From NCBI RefSeq assembly GCF_027887165.1, contig NC_077228.1, forward strand, positions 430,196,457 through 430,260,456: a DNA stretch of 64,000 nt, written 5' to 3'. The DNA is from Monodelphis domestica (lineage: Eukaryota > Chordata > Mammalia > Didelphimorphia > Didelphidae). Position 1 is the first letter of the stretch; every line of letters starts with the position of its first letter. A model generated the notes under the pieces. That model was not told where the DNA came from. It saw nothing but the letters and a program-made list of their open reading frames with translations, and ran no database searches. Shown here one piece after another: positions 55,098-64,000 of this stretch. Made by a program: the position numbers and the translations under genes.

Positions 55098-55335
55098 TTG
55101 ACACATATCTTTGTTCAGAAAGCCAGATAATTGGCTGCTACCATAGAGTTTTCAGGCTTCTTTCTAGCCAGCCATTTGTAGTTTTGTAGGATCCAATCTG
55201 ATAGTCTAGTGCTCAATTTTTTATCTCTTGGAACTTACCTAGTATATTTGTATGTGATTGCCTCCAATACTTCTGCCTTCCCTGACGTTCTTTGCATGTC
55301 ATCCTGTATCTTTGTTCTTTCTTTTTCACACAAAT

Positions 55336-55450
55336 TGAGGCAGCATGGCATGGAGAATAGACGAGCTTAGAATCTGGAAGATATACATCAAGTCATTCTT
55401 TTGATGTCTATGTAATCCTGAGCATGTCACCTAATCTCTCAAGACAACTC
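55336..55450 (+). repeat. SINE head fragment
   Basis: GAGGCAGCATGGCATGGAGA, TAGAATCTGGAAGATATACA and CCTGAGCATGTCACCTAATC followed by CTCAAGACAACTCTAAGATG, matching the SINE subtype at 13930. Confidence 0.55.
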
Positions 55451-56129
55451 TAAGATGATAGAGAATATACTGACCCTCATCAGTAAAGGCATTACCACAT
55501 CTGGAAATGTCCCCTTTCCTACAATCTTCTATTTTCCATTCTTTCTGTTTGTGGTAGATTGGGAGTCTGTATGTGAATATCACTGAGGATAGCAGTATGG
55601 ATTCTGTCCTGATCTTTATGGTTACCTCCTTTTTGATCAATGCTATATTGTTGTAATAGTAACTAATCCAGGTGATTTAGTGCTTTATTGTCTATGCTTC
55701 ACCCATATTATTCTCTTACCCCATTCAGTTTCTAAGGTACAAACTATTATTTTTACTGCCTTCTTGACCCCCAAATATTCTAGACATAACCTGCCAGAGT
55801 TGATCCCTTAGACTCTCTCTCATCTAGCCCCTTTACTTCATAACCTGAACAACCTCTGTAGCTGCAAAAGATTTTCTTGGAGCTCTAACATGGAACTTAG
55901 GAACAAAAGAAAAATGCAAATGCATGTAATGTTCAGCCATAAATCATAATTATGTTTTTTCTAGTTAAAGTACTAGAACAATGCCTTCAAGTTGAGGTTG
56001 TGGAAATGCTCTTAAACTTTAACAGTTTTTTGGATGTTGATTTGGCATAGCTTTCCAAAAAATTGAATTTCACCTCTTGATTCTCAGTTGTTTCTCTCCT
56101 CTAAAAGATTAACCGAAGAGCAGATATTA
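55451..56129. other. No gene or clear repeat
   Basis: Nothing beyond short chance frames. Confidence 0.3.
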
Positions 56130-56262
56130 CTGCCATGAATAAATGAAAAGCATTTATTAAACACTGTGTGCACTAGGAATGCAAATACAAAAGTGAGGCA
56201 CTCCCTGCTTTCAAAGAGTTTGCATTCTAATGAGGGGAGACAACACATATAGGGGGTAGTGT
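56130..56262 (+). repeat. Old therian interspersed repeat
   Basis: AAAGCATTTATTAAACACTG, CTAGGAATGCAAATACAAAA, CACTCCCTGCTTTCAAAGAG and TTTGCATTCTAATGAGGGGA; family of the copies at 2341 and 21590. Confidence 0.6.
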
Positions 56263-57140
56263 CCAGAGAAGAGAGCTCTGGTTTGGGAAGTCTTAAAAAA
56301 CAGTGATAAGACAATCCTTTGACATGCCATTTCCAAAGGTAATAGCATTATTGACTAATTATTATTCTCTAAATAAAAGAGAGACACAATTTTGATTCAA
56401 TAATGTTTTTTGAATCATCAAAGAGAGTGGAGCCACCACACTTCGACTCTAACATGGCACATCCTTTTAGAGGATGTAGAAATTATCCTAATGAGAAAAA
56501 GAGAAAGGAAAAATAATGAAATTAGATAAAGTACAAATAGAGCAGATCCATGCTAAATGGGACATAATCATATGGGCATTGAGGGTTAAAGGGAAAGGAA
56601 GAAACAAAAGTTATTGAAAATAATCTTAGACCTTATTATTACTGAAAGAGGTAAATAGGAGAATGCAATCAGCTATTAACCTGTATATCTGCTTTCCCAT
56701 CTATATAAAATTTTATGAGCATAATCTCTATATACATTGTGGGCATCCTTGCAATATCAGTGGGGAATAGATAAACTACCATTGGCAGTATTTTTCCACC
56801 TTATGTTAGATTTTTGTCATCACAAAATTGATCAAAAGAAAAAGGAAGTCTATTTCTATTGTGCTTAGTGTATATGATTATTTAAAAGCATTTCATTGGA
56901 TAAAGTAAAGCATCCCCTTAGAGATTCTTCCAATAAGGTATCTCCATTGCATGCATAAGTATTCCACAAAAAAGATTACATGGAAAAAACAAAAGATTTA
57001 ATACTCTTCAGCCCTCTTGATCACACATGTTAGTCAAAGCATAAGACAAAGAGTTATATGATTGCCATTGTGATAGAAGAAACCCAGAGTGGAAGCCTAA
57101 ATTGAAGAGAGATTCTATAGGGACAGTGAGGTCTTCTAGA
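56263..57140. other. No gene or clear repeat
   Basis: AT-rich unique-looking sequence. Confidence 0.3.
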
Positions 57141-57141
57141 T

Positions 57142-57312
57142 AAGTGGGGTCAAACTCAAATAGAAATGAATCTCTGTGGGCTGCTTACTGACTTAGAAAA
57201 ACACAAATTAGCATTATCTATTATTACAATTGAATTCATTTTGTTAAACATTTCCCAATTACATTTTTATCTGATTCCTACCATACTCTGGAGTTGAGTT
57301 GATGACATGGAG
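57142..57312 (+). mobile_element. hAT-like short element, copy 1
   Basis: Starts AGTGGGGTCAAACTCAAATA. Internally TGACTTAGAAAAACACAAAT, TTAAACATTTCCCAATTACA and ATCTGATTCCTACCATACTC; ends near GGAGTTGAGTTGATGACATG. GGGGTCAAACTC-type ends recall hAT elements whose termini read CAGGGGTGTCAAAC. Confidence 0.5.
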
Positions 57313-57431
57313 CCCTAGATAATAAGTTCAACCCTTCTGCAGAGTCTAGATGTCTCTATTTATAAACAGTACTATTCTAGTGGTATCAAGGCTTAGAATG
57401 TCACAGAACCTCAGAGAACATATTCATTTGT

Positions 57432-57666
57432 GTGGTTGTTTCAGTCATGATTAACTCTTTGTGACCCCATTTGAGGTTTTCTTGGCAAAAATGCTGGAGT
57501 GGTTTGCCATTTCCTTCTCCAATTCATTTTACAGGAGAGGAAACTGAAACATTCAAAGTTAATGACTTGCCCAGGGTCACATAACTAAGTGGCTGAAGCT
57601 ATATTTGAACTCAGGTCCTGCTGACTCCAGGCCCAGTACTCTATCTGTTATACTACTTAGCTGCCC
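57432..57666 (-). mobile_element. SINE-B, antisense, full length
   Basis: GTGGTTGTTTCAGTCATGAT, TTTGTGACCCCATTTGAGGT, GGTTTGCCATTTCCTTCTCC, GACTTGCCCAGGGTCACATA and CTATCTGTTATACTACTTAG. It lies between the two hAT-like copies. Confidence 0.85.
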
Positions 57667-57761
57667 ATAAATCATCAATAGCAACTTGAAAATTTGTTCT
57701 TAACTATCCTCCCAGGAAACAAAGTGGATGTTGTATGGTTTATATGTGGCTATACAGACCA

Positions 57762-58192
57762 CTAGCACCAAACTTAAATAGAAATAGAGGCCACTGAACC
57801 ATACATAAGAATTCCTATGGGCTATATAATGATTTAGAAAACCACTTATTAATATTCTTTATATTTTACTTATTATTTATATTGATATGTATATATAAGT
57901 AGTTATAATTTATTATTTACATATAAAATACATTTATATTTCTATATAAATACATTTACATATTTATATTTATAGTTACTATAGTTTCTATTCATATTTA
58001 AATTATATGTTTATTAATGTATAATTATGTTATAGGTATACATAAATTTCTATTTAAAATTTATATATTTATATATATTTACTGTGTTTTTTGTTATTTT
58101 ATTAAATATTTTCCATTACACTTTAATTTGGCTTGAGCTACACTTACCATGTTGCAGACCACATGTGGCTCAGGGAATATTTGACACCTCTG
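57762..58192 (+). mobile_element. hAT-like short element, copy 2, with AT-rich expansion
   Basis: CTTAAATAGAAATAGAGGCC, AACCATACATAAGAATTCCT, GATTTAGAAAACCACTTATT, then a TATATATTTA-rich stretch (57860-58085), then TATTAAATATTTTCCATTAC, CCACATGTGGCTCAGGGAAT and the right end TTTGACACCTCTG. The right end reversed is CAGAGGTGTCAAA, a hAT-like terminus. Same orientation as copy 1. Confidence 0.55.
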
Positions 58193-58223
58193 ATATAGGC
58201 AATTAATAGTTCTCATTTATCAG

Positions 58224-58637
58224 TTAATATACATATATGCACACATAAATACATATATGTGCCTTTGGACATATATATTCACATAGAACTATGGGAAAAG
58301 CCACCTTGAACAGGTTTATGACTCCTGAGGACATCAGTTTACTCTGCCTCTGTTGGCAACAATTTTTTGTGTTGAAGATTAGTTGCGGCATCAGCCCAAT
58401 CCTACAGAATAGGACTGTAAAATTAAGTAAAACGTCTCTGATACGTGTTTTTATGTTCCATTTCAAATGTCTCCTTAAAGGTACACTTGTCAAATAGTTT
58501 AGGACCATTGTTTGGACTATTTGGAAAATTATCTGGGAAAGATTCAATTCAACCATATATAGAGGGTTTTTTCTCTTTAAAAAAATTATTATCAGGCAAA
58601 ACACACTTCCATGTTGATCTTTGTTATAAGAGCACAC
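58224..58637 (-). other. Open frame of 137 codons, function unknown
   Basis: An ATG-initiated minus-strand frame ending in a microsatellite-derived Cys/Ile/Tyr-rich tail (CIYVCIYVY). No domain, signal or conserved motif is recognised. I regard it as chance. Confidence 0.1.
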
Positions 58638-58699
58638 TCATACAAAACCAAAACCCCAAAATAAAACCATAAATGCACTAATGTGAAAGATAGCATGCT

Positions 58700-58905
58700 T
58701 TGATCTGCATCCATCTGACTTCACAGTTCTTCCTCTGGAGGTGGATAGCATTCCCCATCAGAAGACTTTCAGGATCATTCAAGATCAATGCATTGCTGAG
58801 AACACCCAAGTTTTCGCAGTTGATCCTCATACAATACTTCAATCACTTTGTACAGTGTTATCCTGGTTCTGCTTATCTTATCAACCATATAGAGCTTTAA
58901 TAATC
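58700..58905 (-). mobile_element. L1 3' end fragment, antisense
   Basis: AGGTGGATAGCATTCCCCAT, TCAATGCATTGCTGAGAACA, CCCAAGTTTTCGCAGTTGAT and TATCCTGGTTCTGCTTATCT are the reverse complement of the L1 region that reads CAGAACCAGGAG... at 16950. The overlapping plus-strand frames here are shadows. Confidence 0.7.
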
Positions 58906-59479
58906 AAAAGAGTGAAGATATTTCTTTCTTGTGCTCACGATGTCTCAAAAGTTTGAACTTAATTAGCATGTCCCATTTTTGTACTTAACATAAATTAGAT
59001 TAAAATTTGAAGGGGCAGCGTTGGTTATTATGAATTTACGAACAATAAAAATATAGGTCATTTCTGATGCTAAAGCAGAGGTTTAAGGTAAGGAAAAAGG
59101 AGAGAGAGAAAAGAGATACTGTCTAGACATTGTGATGATGTTACAAAAGACCAAGGGGAAAAAATTAGCCAGTGACATCTATTTCCAGAGCTAGGATAGT
59201 AAAACTTTTGGCAAGGAAATAAATAAAGGACATGTTTGTTTATATCATGTCAAATTTGGGGGAAAATATTTGTTTGAAAAATGAAAAATATTTACATTTT
59301 AAAAGGTGTTTTTGAGGCTGTGGTGACAACTGAGACAAAACAAGTCAAAAATTTTAGGATTTTTTTTTTAATTCCCTAAAGGAAGATCTTGGGGGTTGGG
59401 TTTCCCCCCATGTATATGAGCTTCAGAATGTGCTCTTCAGTAACAACTTTTTGTAACTTTTTTTTAATGTTTTTTTTAA

Positions 59480-59520
59480 TGTTTTTAAATGGAAGTTTTG
59501 TTAACTTCCATTTAAAAACA
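59480..59520. repeat. Perfect 16-bp hairpin
   Basis: TGTTTTTAAATGGAAG (59480-59495) pairs perfectly with CTTCCATTTAAAAACA (59505-59520) around the loop TTTTGTTAA. It is preceded by two TTTTTTTAATG tandem units. Confidence 0.85.
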
Positions 59521-60644
59521 AACCTCAGTGAGATTGCAATAAAATGTGACTATGAGGTTCACTCCATTCACTTTCTTTGATGAAGCTGGAGAAGTGGTGT
59601 TAAATCTCCCCTGAAAGATAAGATTATTAACTGAAGAGAAAGTGTTAAGAGTGAACAATTTCTACAGAACTTTCATAGCACAAATCTCAAGGGTGAAGAG
59701 AGTGAAATTTGAACTCACTAATAGGAGTCGTTGATCATTCTTTTTATCAGCACCAGCATCATTTGGAGAAGAAAACTTAAACATCTGGTTTCCTTCTGGG
59801 AAATTAAACTTTATTCTTTTGACCTTGAGTAAGGGAGGGGATGGGGCAGGGAATCCTTATAAGAAAGGACCTGAAATATACCTGAAATCTAGGAATTGAC
59901 ATATATATTTGCTGGCAAGTTAAGAAACTTGGTTTTGTGTGTGTGTGTATCCTGACATAGAGTTGAATAAAAACAATGACTCTCAGGACTGTTTACCAGA
60001 GTAGGTTTCCATTTTGCCTCTCCCCCTCTTCCTGCCTTGAGGTAGACTTGAAATGTTTTTTGCAATAATCATTAGAAACTTTAATTCAATGCAGTTACAT
60101 AATAAACAACTTAAGGATATGCAGCTGCCTATTAAGGGGTCCTAGTGCTCTCTTGTGGAGTTGCCAAGCACATTACTGTCAAAATATACTGGGAGTTTTA
60201 TGGGAAATAGACTTTCATTCTGTGCTTTTAAAGCAGATATAAGACTATGTTAATGCTTATTTTAAATGATATAATCTAACCACATACTAATGGGGTTTTT
60301 TCATAATGCTTTTTTTTCCTTGCAAGATAGACAAAGTTAATGTTGCCAGTGTAACACATTCTTCTGTATGTTTGACATATGGAGAGCAGATTTAACCCGG
60401 AGTGCTTGGTTTTTATAGGTTTGGTTATATTGAAATGTCTGTCAAAGCACATGCTGCTACTCTGGCAAAATCGGACAATGAAAGAAGAGTTTGGAAATAT
60501 GAACTCTTCCTTTTAAAAGTTTGAAATATCTGCCTTTTGGTTATGCTTTGGGGATTTTATTTTCTGGTTTATTGTAAATTGCTGCTGTTCAGTATTTTTC
60601 CTTTTCTGTTGTTGGTATGATCTTTAGGGAAGACCTGCTACAGT
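59521..60644. other. Repeat-poor block, candidate conserved noncoding sequence
   Basis: No interspersed repeat or exon is recognised across about 1.1 kb, apart from a short GT run near 59936-59949. The block 59960-60600 has complex composition without low-complexity runs longer than about 9 nt. It stands out from the repeat-dense surroundings. Confidence 0.35.
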
Positions 60645-60880
60645 ATGGTGTCGAGTCCTATTCTTAGAATTTGTAGTCCTGGGTTCAAGTTTTTATCTGT
60701 GCTATTTACTAGTCACATGCAATGCTATTTTTACCAATAATAGCCAAGCTTTTAGGCTTTTGTTTTTCTGTCTGTAAAATGGGGAGCATAATATCTACAT
60801 ATTTCCATGTGGCTGTGAGTATGAAATGAGAGAAAATATGAGAGTACTTTGTAAACTATAAAATGCTAGATTACAATAAA
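60645..60880 (+). repeat. SINE-C-like copy
   Basis: TTTGTAGTCCTGGGTTCAAG, TTACTAGTCACATGCAATGC, TTTCTGTCTGTAAAATGGGG and GTACTTTGTAAACTATAAAA, then TGCTAGATTACAATAAA. Confidence 0.65.
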
Positions 60881-62745
60881 CCTGTGGACTGGGTTCCCCC
60901 AATGAATCTGCACTTACATGTTAATAAGGGTGGATGGCAAGGTAGAGATCTCTTGAGAAATTGCATTTCCTATTGAGTTACTCTTCTATGAAACTAATGA
61001 CTAAGCTTTTTAATTAGGTTCAAATGTGTCTAACTGTTGCTAGGTACTTCCAGTACTTGAAAAAAGTATATGAAATGACTACTCACCAAAGAATTTATAA
61101 TATAGTAGCAAAAACAAAAAAAAAGGGCAAAACAGACAACTCTAAGTGTGAAACTATATGGTACTGATTTTTAAGGTTATCAGAAAAGATTAGCATAGGT
61201 TGGAATACTTGGACAAAAGTGCTAAATTTTGTAAGGCCCAAATTGAGACACAAGTTTCAACAAGATATTTCTTTTGTACTGTTTCAGACATACATTTTTC
61301 TTGAAATTGGGACTGCCTCATAAAATTCCTGATATATGGCCATTTTAAAAAAAAAAACAACTTTTTTTTTTGCTTCCTTCTCTATGCCCATGTTTGAATC
61401 AAAGTATTTGTTGGTGTGGCCCAGAGGATTTGGTAAAGTTCATCATGTAATTTATCACTTTTTATCCTCTGATGGTGAGTAAATTGTAATTGTTGTCAAG
61501 GAGATATATTATTGTTTATTTTTGCTTATGATTACTATATCATGAAATGGCGAAAGAATTCTATGAAATGTTTTTCCTCTCTAAGGAGAGTCTCTGAGCC
61601 ATCTTACTTTTTAGTGTTAACTTCTTATTTTTTTCTAGTTTTATCTATCATGAGAATATAAATACTGATGTTGCTTAGTTCTTCCAACAGCATGTCAATT
61701 TATTGATTGTTGGACAGGAACCTTAAATTTAGAGTATATTCAGTTAAGTTAATTCCCCTAGTCTAAATTTTAGCAACTTCTGCTCCCTTTTCCATAACTC
61801 TGCCACCATAACTACAGAAACATTTGCAAGAGGAAGGGAAGATCACACAAGACTCAGAATCACTATGTAATTTTTTCTTTGTTTCATGGATTGTTATAGC
61901 CAAAGAAATCTTTTCCCCATTAAACTCTATTCTTTTCCAGGTTGGTCTTTGGATTGCAAGTTCAGTCTGTCACCAAGATTACACTGTCTTTCTAAAATGG
62001 TAGACCCTTCTGAGCTTAAGTTCTACTGGCATAGGCCTTGAAAATCCTGGGTCACTTCTATGTCACTGAGGTTTTGGCAAAGGACTTTATATAGGAAAAT
62101 TATATTGAAAAATATGGTTCTATTTTTTTAAAAACTATTATAGAATATTCAGAAACCTCATGCCTATATATCATAATACCATATTCCAGAAGAGATGAAG
62201 ATGCTGAATTTAGAAAACAATGAAAAACATCATGCAAAAAAGATTGAAATTGATTATAACTTAATAGATAGGAAATGACTAATTAATGATGTGAGGTTCA
62301 GATCAAAATTACCTGACTATGGACAGTCATATCATTAACTAGCTAGCGCCATCAAATTAGAAGAAATAATAAGATAAACAGACACTATACACCCTATATC
62401 CAACCACAAGAGTTTAAACTTTAATTGAACAAGCTCTCAATGCTAGGAAATAGGAAATAGAAAAAAGCAAAGATATTGAATTTGATTGGTACCATTTCCT
62501 CTAAAAATTTTGACCAATATAATGTCACTACAACAAGGAGGCCAGGAGAGCCTAGAAACTGGCTTGCCCATAACATTCTTAGTCTCCTTTTGCAATAGAG
62601 AGACATGGCAGCTAGGGATAATATCAGGTTTTGCATATGAATGCTTATAAAACATTATTGAGGAAAATGGGAGAAGAATCCAATAAAGGTCACTTCATAA
62701 AAAAAGTTTAAAAATCAACCAAAGGAATAATAATAGTAGCAATAA
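60881..62745. other. No gene recognised
   Basis: Ordinary sequence with an A-run/T-run pair near 61350-61370. Overlapping minus-strand frames at 62421-62655 show no recognisable domain. Confidence 0.3.
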
Positions 62746-63015
62746 AGGGGGCAACTAGATGGCACAGTGTATAAAAAACTGCACCTGGAGTAAGGAAGAG
62801 CTGAATTCAAATCCAGACTCAAATACTTAGCTATATGACGATGGGCAAATCACTTAACCATGTTGTCTCAGTTTCCTCATCTGTAAAATGGAGATAATAG
62901 TTTCTTCCTCTCAGGTGCTAAGAGAGGGTTGTTGTGAGGATCAAATGAAGTAATAAACATAAAGAACTTAGCACAGGGTCTGGCACATAGTAAATAATAT
63001 ATAAATCTTAGCTAT
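62746..63015 (+). mobile_element. SINE-C, full length
   Basis: GGGGGCAACTAGATGGCACA, GAAGAGCTGAATTCAAATCC, CTCAGTTTCCTCATCTGTAA, GTTGTTGTGAGGATCAAATG and GGGTCTGGCACATAGTAAAT. Best preserved SINE-C in the window; ends in AGCTATTACTAGCAG. Confidence 0.85.
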
Positions 63016-63034
63016 TACTAGCAGTAGTAGCAAT

Positions 63035-63235
63035 GATAATAACAGTATTTTATAAAGCACGTTAAGCTTTGCAAAGCACTTTACAAATATTCCCTTATTT
63101 TTATTTTCATAAACAATTCTGAGAGTTAGGTGTTATTGTTACTCCCATATTACAGATGAAAAACTGAGACAGAGGCTTAGTGACTTACTTAGGGTCACAC
63201 TGCTATAATGGTCTGAGGCTGGATTTGAATTCATC
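63035..63235 (+). repeat. MIR, near full length
   Basis: AGCTTTGCAAAGCACTTTAC, TGAGAGTTAGGTGTTATTGT, CATATTACAGATGAAAAACT, TTAGGGTCACACTGCTATAA and GCTGGATTTGAATTCATC. Confidence 0.75.
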
Positions 63236-64000
63236 TCTTTTTTACTCTGAACAGAAGATGCAACTGTGCTCTTTCACCCAAGGGTATTCATAAAGGAAAC
63301 TGGCAAGAGAAAGAAAATAGAACAGCTTTGCATTTTTATAATCTAGTATCATGTTCACTAATAGTGGATATACCATATTTGGAATCTGACATTTCATTTT
63401 TTAGTTCTCTATCTGACAGACTTGAAACTTTATATAAGAAGAAAAATATATAAAACATCATGGAAATACTCTGGATGTCACAAAATCTTGAAATCATTCA
63501 GGGAACATTTTACAAGATATTTCAGGGAGAGGAAAAGGCAAAAAGAAGGGAGGAAAAAATACCATTACATAAAAAGACAACCATGAAGACATCATTTGTT
63601 ACAGACCCATATATCTCTCCTCATCTTTATAAAAATCTGCATGAGAATGATTTGTATATGAAAAGAAAGGGATTATTGATGGAAATCCTAGAAAGGGATT
63701 AGGCAGGCTTTCCTAAGCAATTCTTTACAGCAAACTATATCTTTAATAAGGTAAAAGTGAAGCCTGAGAGAATATAAGACTCCAGTGTGTGTGTGTGTGT
63801 GTGTGTTGATTTTAAAGAAAAAATCATTTAAATTAGGAAAATCTAACCTTAAAGGCTTTTTTCCCCACAAAGACTCTGGTGTATTTGTTAAGTTATACAA
63901 GATCAACCACAAAAAAAAAATTTGTGCAGTGGTACTTTTTGAATAAACGCATATTGATTAATTGACTCAGACCGGTATGTATGAAACAGGGAGATATATG
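63236..64000. other. No gene recognised; contains (GT)n
   Basis: A (GT) microsatellite of about 11 units lies at 63785-63806. The 80-codon plus-strand frame at 63460-63702 is Lys-rich and has no known domain. Confidence 0.35.

Noticed and set aside
58291..58956. Overlapping plus-strand frames of 66-75 codons
   Set aside because: Those after 58700 lie in an antisense L1 fragment. The earlier ones show no domain and overlap frames on the other strand.

Overview
The window looks like a stretch of a marsupial nuclear genome: AT-rich, mostly intronic or intergenic, and packed with interspersed repeats. The lineage call rests on the SINEs. At least nine copies belong to a tRNA-derived SINE (called SINE-A here) whose 3' end reads close to ATTCTAAGATGGAAGGTAAG. 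At least seven belong to a CORE-type SINE with an RTE/BovB-like 3' end near GACTGAACAACAAC (SINE-B). Both are typical of marsupials. Others (SINE-C) share the head and core but end in a GTGAGGATCAAATGA-type segment. Older MIR-like, L2, CR1/L3 and L1 copies, hAT and Tigger DNA transposons and probable ERV LTRs complete the picture. Family names come from memory of consensus sequences; no library search was run. The species cannot be fixed.

No complete protein-coding gene is visible. The open reading frames are L1 or L2 fragments, microsatellite translations or short chance frames. The one clear gene signal is a CpG island at about 19.5-21.2 kb, with GC boxes and a strong consensus splice donor (exon end at 20171, CTCTG|GTGAGT). 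I read it as the promoter and noncoding first exon of an unidentified plus-strand gene, whose first intron would run to the right edge or beyond.

Layout. 0-4.5 kb: a Tigger-type MITE with both ends, an L1 tail, a SINE-A and a CR1/L3 fragment. 4.6-5.5 kb: L2 ORF2, then a 20-bp near-perfect hairpin. 6.2 kb: a perfect tetranucleotide palindrome. 10-12.6 kb: decayed L1 ORF2 and L1 ends. 13-15.4 kb: a probable solo LTR and a hAT element interrupted by an L1. 16.6-18.5 kb: an L1 with target-site duplications, an internally deleted Tigger1-like element and a SINE-B. 19.5-21.2 kb: the CpG island. 21.5-29 kb: SINEs, L2 ends and a 220-nt pure polypyrimidine tract. 29-37 kb: repeat-poor, with a possible LTR near 32.5 kb. 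37-39.5 kb: L2 copies, one split by a tiny L1. 41-50 kb: MIR, SINE and L1 copies plus a local duplication. 52.4-53.3 kb: L2 reverse transcriptase remnant. 53.6-55.1 kb: a SINE-A with target-site duplications, then a CR1 split by L1. 57-58.2 kb: a pair of hAT-like elements. 60-64 kb: a repeat-poor block, then SINEs and a MIR.

Nothing here supports an exciting undescribed system. The points most worth checking are the CpG-island exon, the Tigger1-like deletion derivative in a marsupial, the hairpin at 5.5 kb, the repeated birth of CA microsatellites inside L1 tails, the higher-order polypyrimidine tract and the local duplication at 46-47 kb.
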